Shown here piece by piece: positions 10,785 to 21,174 of a stretch of 64,000 nt of DNA. The translations under genes were made by a program, and so were the position numbers. The notes beneath the pieces are model-generated. The model was not told where the DNA came from. It did no database searches and saw only the letters and a list, made by a program, of their open reading frames with translations. The first letter of the stretch is position 1. Every line of letters begins with the position of its first letter. The stretch is from Rhodocyclaceae bacterium (GTDB lineage: Bacteria; Pseudomonadota; Gammaproteobacteria; Burkholderiales; Rhodocyclaceae), in the NCBI GenBank assembly GCA_019455325.1, contig JACFMQ010000001.1, positions 383,071-447,070 on the forward strand, read 5' to 3'.

Positions 10785-12701
10785 TCAGCGTTCGCGGTCG
10801 ACGAGCGCGCCGGTGTTGATCACCACCTTGTGGCGCTTGCGCAGCCCCGCCAGGTAGGCGGCGAAGTCCTCCTGGGCGACGACCATGGTGTAGTCCGCCT
10901 GCAGCGCGCGGCGCTTGTCCGGGTCGATCTTGTCGAGCGGCTTGACGCCGATGATCTTGTACAGCGCGTAGCCGCCGTTGTTCGGCAGATCGACGCCGAC
11001 GTAGGCCGGCAGCTTCGAGACGTCGGCACGGAAGATCGCCTGCATCGCCGCCGGCGGCACCTGGCGGCCCTGCAGGCGCGACACCGACTTGACCAGCGCC
11101 CACTTGACCTGATCCTCGCCGCCCTGCAGCCTGGCCAGCGTTTCCTCGCCGCGCGCGCGCGCGGCGGCGGTCGTTTCCTGCGCGAGCAGCATCTTCTCGA
11201 TGTCGCCACTGACGCTCTCGAACGGCCGCACCGACGCCGGCTGGTGCTCGACGACGCGGGCCGAGACGAGCACGTTCGGGGCGACCTCGATGGCCTCGGT
11301 GTTGCGCCCGTGCTTGATCGCGTCCTCCGAGAAGAGCGCCTCCAGCAGCCGCTCGTTGCCGAGCCGGCCGAGCGACGGCAGCGCCTGCGCCGGCGGGTTG
11401 CGCGGCACGAACTGCGACTGCTCGATCTTCAGTCCGAATTTCTCGACCGCCGGCGCCAGGCTGTCCGACTGCTCGTAGACCGTGTTGGTGAAGGCCTCGG
11501 CCGCCTCGGCGTAGCGCCGCTGCGCGGCCTGCCGCCTGAGTTCGCTCTCGATCTCGCCGCGCACCTCGGCGAGCGGCCTCTGCCGGCCGGGCTTGATGCC
11601 GGTCAGCTTGATGACGTGGTAGCCGAAGTCGGACTGCACCAGGCCGGAGATTTCGCCTTCCTTGAGCGCGAAGACGGCGTCGTCGAACGGCTTCACCATC
11701 ATGCCGCGGCCGAAGAAGCCCAGATCGCCGCCGCCCGCCGCCGAACCCGGGTCCTGCGAATGGCGCCTGGCCAGGTCGGCGAATCCGGCCGGGTTCTTCT
11801 TCACCTCGGCGAGGATTTCCTCGGCCCTGGCCTGCGCCTTCTCCTTCTCCGCCCCGGCGGCGTCGGCGGCGACGGTGATCAGGATGTGGCTGGCGCGCCG
11901 CTCCTCGGCCTGCTGGTAGGCGTCCTGGCGGTCGTCGTACCACTGCTTGATCTCGTCCTCGCTCACCTGCGTCTGCGCGAGCAGGCTGTCGAGCGAGAGC
12001 ACGGCGTATTCGGCGCGGACGCGCTCCGGCAGCTCGAAGAGCTTCGGGTTTTCGTCGTAGAACTTCTTCGCGGCGCCGTCGGCGAGCTTGACGTCGTCGG
12101 CGAACTGCTCGGGCAGGATGCGGACCTCGGCGACCTGCCGCTCCTCCGACTGGATGCGCAGCAGGGTCTCGGCCGAAGCGGCGGAGACGATGCCGGTGTC
12201 GCCGACAGCGCCGACCAGTTGCTGCATCGTCAGATCGTGCCGCAGTTGCGCCTCGAACTGCTCGACGGTCATTCCCTGGCGGCGCACCGCCTCTTCGTAG
12301 CGGGACTGCGAGAAGCGGCCGTTCTCGTCCTGCAGCGAAGGCATGCTGCCGATGATCTCGGCGAGCAGCGCGTTGCTGGCGCCGAGACGGCCGCTCATGG
12401 CTTCGAGCAGGATCAGGCGCCGGTCGACCAGCGCGTTGGCGATGGCCAGCCGGGTTTCCGGCGTATCGAAGCGGTCCGGACGGAAGTTGGCGCCCTGCTG
12501 TTCCCGCTCCCGGTCCATCTGGTCGCGCCAAGCCTGCTGGAATTCGTTCCGCATGATCTTGCTGTCGCCGACGCGGGCGATCTCGTCGCTCACGTCGGTG
12601 CCGCGGACGTAGGAATCGACGCCGTACAGCGTGAAGGAGGCGGCGATCAGAAAAAGGAAGCCCTGGACGATTTTCTTGTTGTTGCGTACGGAGTCGAACA
12701 T
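10785..12701 (-). CDS. ppiD: Periplasmic folding chaperone/peptidyl-prolyl isomerase PpiD
   Basis: A 638-residue membrane-anchored SurA-like chaperone. A short cytoplasmic N-terminus ([13 protein letters not shown]) precedes one transmembrane helix (residues 14-27) and a periplasmic SurA_N-type region. A parvulin domain lies around residues 265-365 ([14 protein letters not shown]...; [29 protein letters not shown]... VIKLTG). A second, degenerate parvulin-like region follows. PpiD helps newly translocated outer-membrane and periplasmic proteins fold near the Sec translocon. It lies downstream of lon and two tRNA genes, its standard position in proteobacteria, and shares a terminator with fabI. 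Confidence 0.95.
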   Translation of the reverse strand: MFDSVRNNKKIVQGFLFLIAASFTLYGVDSYVRGTDVSDEIARVGDSKIMRNEFQQAWRDQMDREREQQGANFRPDRFDTPETRLAIANALVDRRLILLEAMSGRLGASNALLAEIIGSMPSLQDENGRFSQSRYEEAVRRQGMTVEQFEAQLRHDLTMQQLVGAVGDTGIVSAASAETLLRIQSEERQVAEVRILPEQFADDVKLADGAAKKFYDENPKLFELPERVRAEYAVLSLDSLLAQTQVSEDEIKQWYDDRQDAYQQAEERRASHILITVAADAAGAEKEKAQARAEEILAEVKKNPAGFADLARRHSQDPGSAAGGGDLGFFGRGMMVKPFDDAVFALKEGEISGLVQSDFGYHVIKLTGIKPGRQRPLAEVRGEIESELRRQAAQRRYAEAAEAFTNTVYEQSDSLAPAVEKFGLKIEQSQFVPRNPPAQALPSLGRLGNERLLEALFSEDAIKHGRNTEAIEVAPNVLVSARVVEHQPASVRPFESVSGDIEKMLLAQETTAAARARGEETLARLQGGEDQVKWALVKSVSRLQGRQVPPAAMQAIFRADVSKLPAYVGVDLPNNGGYALYKIIGVKPLDKIDPDKRRALQADYTMVVAQEDFAAYLAGLRKRHKVVINTGALVDRER

Positions 12702-12782
12702 GTCGTGCTCTGCCTTCGGCCGTCGGTGGCGCGGCGCAATGGGTGAAAAAAAGGCGAACTCGCGTTCGCCTTCCGGTAGCTT

Positions 12783-12859
12783 TGGCGGAGTGGACGGGAC
12801 TCGAACCCGCGACCCCCGGCGTGACAGGCCGGTATTCTAACCGACTGAACTACCACTCC
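12783..12859 (-). tRNA. tRNA-Asp (anticodon GTC)
   Basis: On the minus strand a 77-nt cloverleaf starts GGAGTGGTAGTTCAGTCGGT, has anticodon loop CTGTCAC (GTC), T-arm GGGTTCGAGTCCC, acceptor 3' strand CCACTCC, discriminator G and an encoded CCA. The 7-bp acceptor stem pairs perfectly. Confidence 0.97.
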
Positions 12860-12881
12860 GCGTCGGTGCTTCTTCTGCTTG

Positions 12882-12957
12882 TGGTGGGTGCTGACGGGAT
12901 CGAACCGCCGACATCCAGCTTGTAAGGCTAGCGCTCTACCAACTGAGCTAAGCACCC
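12882..12957 (-). tRNA. tRNA-Val (anticodon TAC)
   Basis: On the minus strand a 76-nt cloverleaf starts GGGTGCTTAGCTCAGTTGGT, has anticodon loop CTTACAA (TAC), T-arm GCGGTTCGATCCCGT, acceptor 3' strand AGCACCC, discriminator A and an encoded CCA. It lies 22 bp upstream of tRNA-Asp, so both are probably cut from one transcript. Confidence 0.97.
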
Positions 12958-13070
12958 TTGCCTGCGATGGCTACAGCGCAAAGACCGGGAGTCTACAGCA
13001 TCCGCGAACGCATTGCCAGCGCCCGCCCGCGGGGCCGGCGCAGACCGGCCCCCCCCCCGCGCACCGAGCG

Positions 13071-15479
<2,409 letters not shown>

Positions 15480-15538
15480 CTCGTGTCCCTATCGAGGTGA
15501 GGTCCGCTCCCACATGGGGGCGCGACGCGGGAAATCAA

Positions 15539-15559
15539 GCCGCCCCGGAACGGGGCGGC
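15539..15559 (-). terminator. Hairpin after clpX, probable terminator
   Basis: A perfect 9-bp GC stem (GCCGCCCCG / CGGGGCGGC) with a 3-nt loop lies just after the clpX stop on the minus strand. The following sequence (TTGATTTCCC) has a weak T run, so termination may be partial with read-through into lon. Confidence 0.55.
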
Positions 15560-15562
15560 ATC

Positions 15563-16834
<1,272 letters not shown>

Positions 16835-16877
16835 ATTCCGTCTTCCTGTGTCTGGCCGGGACGCCCGAAGCCTTCGA

Positions 16878-17513
16878 TCAAGCGCTTTCGCGGGAGACCA
16901 GCACCTTGTCGATCAATCCGTATTCTGCAGCTTCCTGTGCCGAAAGGAAATTGTCGCGATCGGTGTCGCGCTCGATCCGTTCGACCGGCTGCCCGGTGTG
17001 CTGGGCCATGATCTCGTTGAGCTTGGCGCGCAGCGAGAGGATTTCCTTGGCATGGATGGCGATGTCCGAGGCCTGCCCCTGGAAACCGCCCATCGGCTGG
17101 TGGATCATCACGCGCGAGTTGGGCAGCGCGGCGCGCTTGCCCTTGGTGCCCGCCGCCAGCAGGAAGGCGCCCATCGACGCGGCCTGGCCCATGCACAGCG
17201 TGGCCACGTCGGGCTTGACGAACTGCATCGTGTCGTAGATCGACAGGCCGGCCGTCACCGAACCGCCGGGCGAGTTGATATAGAAGTAGATGTCCTTGTC
17301 CGGATTCTCCGCTTCCAGGAACAGGAGCTGCGCCACCACCAGGTTGGCCGTCGCGTCGTTGACCGGGCCGACGAGGAAGACGATGCGCTCCTTGAGCAGG
17401 CGCGAATAGATGTCGTAGGCGCGCTCGCCGCGGCCGCTCTGCTCGATGACCATCGGCACCATGCCAAGCGCCTGCGGGTCCCAGTCCTTGCGCATTTCCG
17501 CTCCGTGGATCAT
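16878..17513 (-). CDS. clpP: ATP-dependent Clp protease proteolytic subunit ClpP
   Basis: A 211-residue serine peptidase forming the ClpXP/ClpAP barrel. The catalytic Ser lies in [14 protein letters not shown], the His in VMIHQPMGG and the Asp in ERDTDRDN. The N-terminal region ([31 protein letters not shown]) is typical. I chose the Met of MIHGAEM (17513), with AGGAGAGAAG upstream; a Met six codons later is possible. It lies 23 bp after tig and 43 bp before clpX, so tig-clpP-clpX is one unit. Confidence 0.97.
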   Translation of the reverse strand: MIHGAEMRKDWDPQALGMVPMVIEQSGRGERAYDIYSRLLKERIVFLVGPVNDATANLVVAQLLFLEAENPDKDIYFYINSPGGSVTAGLSIYDTMQFVKPDVATLCMGQAASMGAFLLAAGTKGKRAALPNSRVMIHQPMGGFQGQASDIAIHAKEILSLRAKLNEIMAQHTGQPVERIERDTDRDNFLSAQEAAEYGLIDKVLVSRESA

Positions 17514-17536
17514 GCCTGCTTCTCTCCTGTAAGCAA

Positions 17537-18865
17537 TCAGGCCTGCTGCTGGCCCATCAGTTCGTCGAAGGCGACGGCCTTGTCCGTGACCTTGGCGTTG
17601 TCGATCGCCCAGGCGACGACGTTGTCCTCGATGGCGACGCCTTCGATTTCCTGCAGGCGCTGCGGCTGGGCGTAGTACCAGCGTACCACTTCTTCCGGAT
17701 GTTCGTAGCTCTGCGCGGCCTCCTCGACGATGGCCTTCACCTGCTCCGGCTTGGCGTGCAGGTTCTTTTCCTTGACCAGTTCGGAAAGGACGAGGCCGAG
17801 GGTGACGCGGCGCCGGGCCTGGTCGGCGAACCACTCCGGCTGGATCGGAATGTCCTTGACCTTCATGCCGCGCTGCTCCATGTCGCGGCGGGCGTTCTCC
17901 ATCAGGCGGTGGATTTCCATCTCGACCAGCGCGTTCGGCACGTCGATCGGGTTGAACTTGATGATGGCGTCCATCACCTGGTCCTTGATCTTGCCCTGGA
18001 TGCGCTTCTTCACCTCGCGCTGCAGGTTGCCGGCGATCTCCTCGCGCATCTTGGCGACGTCGCCGTCGGCGATGCCGAGCGCCCTGGCGAGTTCCGCGTC
18101 GACTTCCGGCAGCACCGGGCCGCTGACCTTCTTCACGGTGATCTCGAACTGCACGGTCTGGCCGGCCAGATCCTTCGAGAAGTAGTCTTCCGGGAAGGTC
18201 AGGTCGAAGGTCTTCGCTTCGCCGGCCTTGAGGCCTTCGACGGCGGTCTCGAAGTCGGGGAGCATCATGCCCTGGCCGAGCACGAAGGGGTAGTCGGCCG
18301 CCTGGCCGCCCTGGAAGGGCTCGCCGTCCTTCTTGCCGAGGAAGTCGATGACGACGCGGTCGTCCTTGGCGGCGGCGCGGTCGACGGCCTCGTAGCGGAT
18401 GCGCTGCTTGCGCAGGATCTCGATGGTCTTGTCGACCTCGGCCTCGCCGACTTCCAGCGACGGCCGCTCGATCTCGGCGGCGGACATGTCACCGAGCTTG
18501 ATCTCCGGATACACCTCGAAGACGGCGGAGAACTCGATGTGCGTGGCGCTCTCGGAGTTCTTCGGCTCGATGCGCGGATAGCCGGCGACGCGCAGCTTCT
18601 GCGCCACCACGGCCTCGCCGAAGGAGCGGTCGAGGGCGGCGTTGAGCGCCTCGTTGCGCGCCTGGTCGCCGTACTGCTGGCGGACGATGCTGGCCGGCAC
18701 CTTGCCCGGACGGAAACCCGGCATCTTGACGTTCTTGCCCATCTTCTTCAGCCGCGCGTCGACATCCTTGTCGAGGTCGGCGATGGCGACGGCGAGGTCG
18801 ATGCGGCGCTCCAGGGCGCTCGGGGCCGGTTGCTGGACGTTGGTGGTTTCGGCGTTCGTTTGCAT
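17537..18865 (-). CDS. tig: Trigger factor (ribosome-associated chaperone, prolyl isomerase)
   Basis: A 442-residue chaperone that binds nascent chains at the ribosome exit. Seen: the ribosome-docking signature region ([19 protein letters not shown]), the FKBP-type isomerase domain in the middle ([20 protein letters not shown] ... [19 protein letters not shown]), and the helical C-terminal arms. The reading frame is open further upstream, but homologous sequence begins at Met 18865 (MQTNAETTN); upstream residues are not family-like. First gene of the tig-clpP-clpX cluster. Confidence 0.96.
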   Translation of the reverse strand: MQTNAETTNVQQPAPSALERRIDLAVAIADLDKDVDARLKKMGKNVKMPGFRPGKVPASIVRQQYGDQARNEALNAALDRSFGEAVVAQKLRVAGYPRIEPKNSESATHIEFSAVFEVYPEIKLGDMSAAEIERPSLEVGEAEVDKTIEILRKQRIRYEAVDRAAAKDDRVVIDFLGKKDGEPFQGGQAADYPFVLGQGMMLPDFETAVEGLKAGEAKTFDLTFPEDYFSKDLAGQTVQFEITVKKVSGPVLPEVDAELARALGIADGDVAKMREEIAGNLQREVKKRIQGKIKDQVMDAIIKFNPIDVPNALVEMEIHRLMENARRDMEQRGMKVKDIPIQPEWFADQARRRVTLGLVLSELVKEKNLHAKPEQVKAIVEEAAQSYEHPEEVVRWYYAQPQRLQEIEGVAIEDNVVAWAIDNAKVTDKAVAFDELMGQQQA

Positions 18866-18944
18866 AGAAAATCCTGTTTTGGCGCGAGAAATGGGTTGAG
18901 CGGAGGGGTGGGCGGACCGTGTCCGGTCGGGGACAAAGGGGCGC

Positions 18945-18950
18945 ATTTTA
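18945..18950 (-). promoter_or_regulatory. Possible -10 element for tig
   Basis: Reading leftwards, TAAAAT occurs 80 bp before the tig start in the 230-bp divergent gap. Candidate -35 hexamers nearby (TCTTGG or TTGGTC) are weak or badly spaced. Confidence 0.35.
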
Positions 18951-19038
18951 ACACGGTGAACCCCGACCAAGACCACTCCTCCGCCAGCAGCCAGGGCAAT
19001 CGCACGAATCCTGTATTCGTGCAGGCCTCCCGGCCGGA

Positions 19039-19068
19039 TTGTTATTGAGAATGATGCGCATGTAGAAT
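19039..19068 (+). promoter_or_regulatory. Fur-box promoter of the sigma/FecR hybrid gene
   Basis: A -35-like TTGTTA (19039-19044) and a -10 TAGAAT (19063-19068) are separated by 18 bp. Between them, GTTATTGAGAATGATGCGC (19041-19059) matches the 19-bp Fur consensus at 12 positions by direct comparison. A Fur site inside the core promoter means repression when iron is plentiful. The expected transcript start lies about 20 bp before ATG 19096. Confidence 0.65.
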
Positions 19069-19095
19069 TCTTTCCTTTGTCGACCAGGAAAATCC

Positions 19096-20388
19096 ATGCC
19101 GGCCTTCGCGTCCAACCCGCTGCTGCTCTGCTATCAGCAGCATTACGCCGGACTGCTGAGCTTCCTCACGCGACGCACCGGCTGCCCCGACACCGCCCGC
19201 GACCTGATGCAGGAAACCTGGCTGCGACTGGCCGAACGGGATGCAACGACGATCATTCCCAAACAGGACGACGGCCTGCGCGCCTACATCTACACCGTCG
19301 CCGCCAACCTCGAAATCGACGAACGCCGCCATGCCGGCCGCACCCGCGAGCGCTTCGTCACGATCGCCGACCCGGACATCCTGGAAACGCTGGCCACCGT
19401 CCCCGACATCGGCGACGCCCACCTGACCAGGGAAGCCCTGGAACATATCCACGCCGCCCTCACCCGGCTGCCCCGGCGCACCCGCGACGTCTTTCTCGCC
19501 AGCCGCCTCGACGGCGTCGCCCGCGCCGACATCGCCGAACGATTCGGCATCTCGCTGAAGACCGTCGAGCGCGACATCAGCGCCGCCACCACGCAACTCG
19601 AACACGCCCTCTACGCCCGCCGCGGCGAAACTCCGCCTACCGCCATCGGCAAGGCCCGGCGCAAGAACCTGTCGCGTCTGCTCGGCCTGGCCGGCGCGCT
19701 GTTCGCGCTGCCCGCCGCCTGGCAGGGCTGGCGTTACCTCGTCCCCAACTGGCGCGGCGAATGGGCCACCGCCGACGCCCGCTTCCACGGCCAGGCCCTG
19801 CCCGACGGCAGCAGCGTGCTGCTCGACAGCCGCAGCGCCGTCGAATTCGCCTACTACGCCGCCCGCCGCACCGCCGCGCTGCGCCACGGCGCCGCCTTCT
19901 TCACCGTCGCCCGCGACAGCGAACGGCTCTTCACCGTCACCGCGCTCGACACGGAGATCACCGTGCTCGGCACCCGCTTCGGCGTCGACATCGAAGGCGA
20001 GCAGGTCACGGTCGACGTCGAATCCGGCCAAGTTCTGGTCCGCGCCGCCGACGGCAGCGAACGCCGGCTCGGCGCCGGCGACCGCCTGCGCACCCAGGCG
20101 CGCGGCGGCTTCGTCGGCGACACCGAGCACGGCCCGGCCGCCGACGCCGCCCCCTGGCGCGACGGCTGGCTCGACTTCGCCGACATCCCGCTCGAACGGG
20201 CCGCGCAGCGCCTCTCCCGCTACACGCCCTACGCCATCCACGTCGAACCCGGCGCCGCCGGCCTGCGCATCCATGGCCGCGTCAACATCGCCGACGGCGA
20301 TGCCTGGCTGCGCCAGTTGCCGAGCATCCTGCCGGTGAGCCTGGACCGCGACGCCGACGGCGGCATGCGCATCGCGCGGCGCGGCTGA
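19096..20388 (+). CDS. Hybrid ECF sigma factor / FecR-type anti-sigma transmembrane regulator
   Basis: A 430-residue protein that joins two normally separate regulators. Residues 1-175 are a complete FecI-type ECF sigma factor: region 2 (YAGLLSFLTRRTGCPDTARDLMQETWLRL ... AYIYTVAANLEIDERR) and region 4 (ALTRLPRRTRDVFLASRLDG ... IAERFGISLKTVERDISAA). A basic linker leads to one hydrophobic helix (about 194-210). The periplasmic part resembles FecR: WATADARFHGQALPDGS, then VTALDTEITVLGTRFGVD, and a C-terminal STN-like segment (PLERAAQRLSRYTPYAIHVEP). The usual cytoplasmic N-terminal domain of FecR is missing; the sigma factor takes its place. Pseudomonas putida IutY has this architecture and is, as I recall, activated by proteolysis that frees the sigma part. 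The frame is unbroken, so this is a fusion rather than an error. Likely partner: the STN receptor at 21175. Confidence 0.9.
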   Translation: MPAFASNPLLLCYQQHYAGLLSFLTRRTGCPDTARDLMQETWLRLAERDATTIIPKQDDGLRAYIYTVAANLEIDERRHAGRTRERFVTIADPDILETLATVPDIGDAHLTREALEHIHAALTRLPRRTRDVFLASRLDGVARADIAERFGISLKTVERDISAATTQLEHALYARRGETPPTAIGKARRKNLSRLLGLAGALFALPAAWQGWRYLVPNWRGEWATADARFHGQALPDGSSVLLDSRSAVEFAYYAARRTAALRHGAAFFTVARDSERLFTVTALDTEITVLGTRFGVDIEGEQVTVDVESGQVLVRAADGSERRLGAGDRLRTQARGGFVGDTEHGPAADAAPWRDGWLDFADIPLERAAQRLSRYTPYAIHVEPGAAGLRIHGRVNIADGDAWLRQLPSILPVSLDRDADGGMRIARRG

Positions 20389-20394
20389 CCATGC

Positions 20395-20434
20395 TTGCAA
20401 TGATTGCAAAGGCACCTACAATGCAATCATTGCA
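20395..20434 (+). promoter_or_regulatory. Autoregulatory promoter/operator of the FitAB-type toxin-antitoxin pair
   Basis: -35 TTGCAA (20395-20400) and -10 TACAAT (20417-20422) are 16 bp apart. Two palindromes flank the -10: TTGCAATGATTGCAA (20395-20409) over the -35, and TGCAATCATTGCA (20422-20434) over the expected transcript start. The core 13-mers are reverse complements of each other, with centres 26 bp apart. This is a typical layout for ribbon-helix-helix antitoxin repression. Confidence 0.75.
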
Positions 20435-20453
20435 GGCAGCCAAGGAAGACACC

Positions 20454-20666
20454 GTGACCACCAATCTCGTCGTCCGCAACGTAGACCCCGCCGTGGCGCT
20501 GGCGCTGAAACAGGCCGCCGCGGCGCATGGCCGCAGCGCCGAGGCGGAACATCGCGAAATCCTGCGTGCCGCACTCTGCCAGCCTAGCCGCCGCAGCTTC
20601 AAGGAAGCACTGGCCAGCATGCCCGATGTCGGCACGGACGAGGACTTCGACAGCCGGCCGCGCTGA
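20454..20666 (+). CDS. FitA/VapB-type antitoxin (ribbon-helix-helix)
   Basis: A 70-residue protein with GTG start 20454, AAGGAAG 5 bp upstream. It starts TTNLVVRNVDPAVALALKQ, followed by AAAHGRSAEAEHREILRAAL, the short strand plus two helices of Arc/FitA-type antitoxins; the C-terminal tail should wrap the toxin. An ATG at 20421 is in frame but overlaps the -10 element and the expected transcript start, so GTG is preferred. The stop overlaps the toxin start by one base (TGATG). The antitoxin should neutralise the PIN nuclease and repress its own promoter. Confidence 0.82.
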   Translation: MTTNLVVRNVDPAVALALKQAAAAHGRSAEAEHREILRAALCQPSRRSFKEALASMPDVGTDEDFDSRPR

Positions 20667-21076
20667 TGTACCTGCTCGACACCAACGTTCTCAGCGAACT
20701 GCGCAAGGGCACGCGCACCAATCCCGGCGTCGCGGCCTTTTTCTCCTCCCTCGAACCCACCGACATCTATCTCGCGGTCCAGACCATCGGTGAAATTCGC
20801 CGGGGCATCGAAAACATCCGGCGCCGGGGCGACCATGCCCAGGCCGACCGGCTGGCGCGCTGGCTCGACGCCGTCGTCGCCGAACATGCCCGCCACATCC
20901 TGGACTTCGACCTGGAATGCGCCCAGGTCTGGGGGCATCTGCTCTCCTCCGGCCCACAGCACCCCATCGACAAACAGATCGCCGCCATCGGACTGATCCA
21001 CGATCTCACGGTAGTCACCCGCAACACCGCCGATTTCACCGGCACGGGCGTCCGTCTCGTCAATCCCTTCACCTGA
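20666..21076 (+). CDS. PIN-domain ribonuclease toxin (FitB/VapC type)
   Basis: A 136-residue PIN-domain nuclease. The metal-binding acidic residues are visible: Asp5 in LLDTNVLSE, Glu in TIGEIRRGI (about residue 43), Asp in PIDKQIAAIGL (about residue 97) and Asp in RNTADF (about residue 118). Such toxins cut RNA, for VapC often tRNA or rRNA, when the antitoxin is lost. Coupled to the antitoxin by a one-base overlap. The pair lies between a sigma/FecR gene and its probable receptor gene, where no TA pair is expected, suggesting a later insertion. Confidence 0.9.
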   Translation: MYLLDTNVLSELRKGTRTNPGVAAFFSSLEPTDIYLAVQTIGEIRRGIENIRRRGDHAQADRLARWLDAVVAEHARHILDFDLECAQVWGHLLSSGPQHPIDKQIAAIGLIHDLTVVTRNTADFTGTGVRLVNPFT

Positions 21077-21082
21077 ATTCCA

Positions 21083-21156
21083 GAATTTTCTGGGGGGACT
21101 TTCGCCGTCCGCGCGTTCCAGAGGTTGAAGCAAGCAACAGCGATTCTTCTTCAACC
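21083..21156 (+). promoter_or_regulatory. Leader of the TonB receptor gene: tentative ECF promoter and hairpin
   Basis: In the 98-bp gap before the receptor, GAATTT (21083-21088) and CGTC (21106-21109), 17 bp apart, could be an ECF-type promoter. This is a weak visual match only. Further on, GGTTGAAG (21123-21130) and CTTCAACC (21149-21156) form an 8-bp inverted repeat just before the ribosome site. Confidence 0.25.
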
Positions 21157-21174
21157 CATTACAGGAACAACACC

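Noticed and set aside
13051-13060. Run of ten C residues near the lon stop as a regulatory or phase-variable tract
   Set aside because: It lies outside the coding sequence of lon, between the stop and the tRNA genes, and affects no visible reading frame or promoter.
12958-13070. A missing or hidden hupB gene between lon and ppiD
   Set aside because: The 113-bp gap is too short and contains no DNA-binding HU sequence; only a C run and the two tRNA genes lie there.
17514-17834. Extended N-terminus of ClpP into the upstream open frame
   Set aside because: The extension overlaps the end of tig in another frame and is not ClpP-like; the family start is at 17513 with a ribosome site.
18866-18976. 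Extended N-terminus of trigger factor (37 extra residues)
   Set aside because: Residues upstream of 18865 are not family-like and the region contains the likely tig -10 element.
20421-20453. ATG 20421 as the antitoxin start
   Set aside because: It overlaps the -10 hexamer and lies before the likely transcript start; GTG 20454 has AAGGAAG at good spacing and begins the ribbon-helix-helix sequence.
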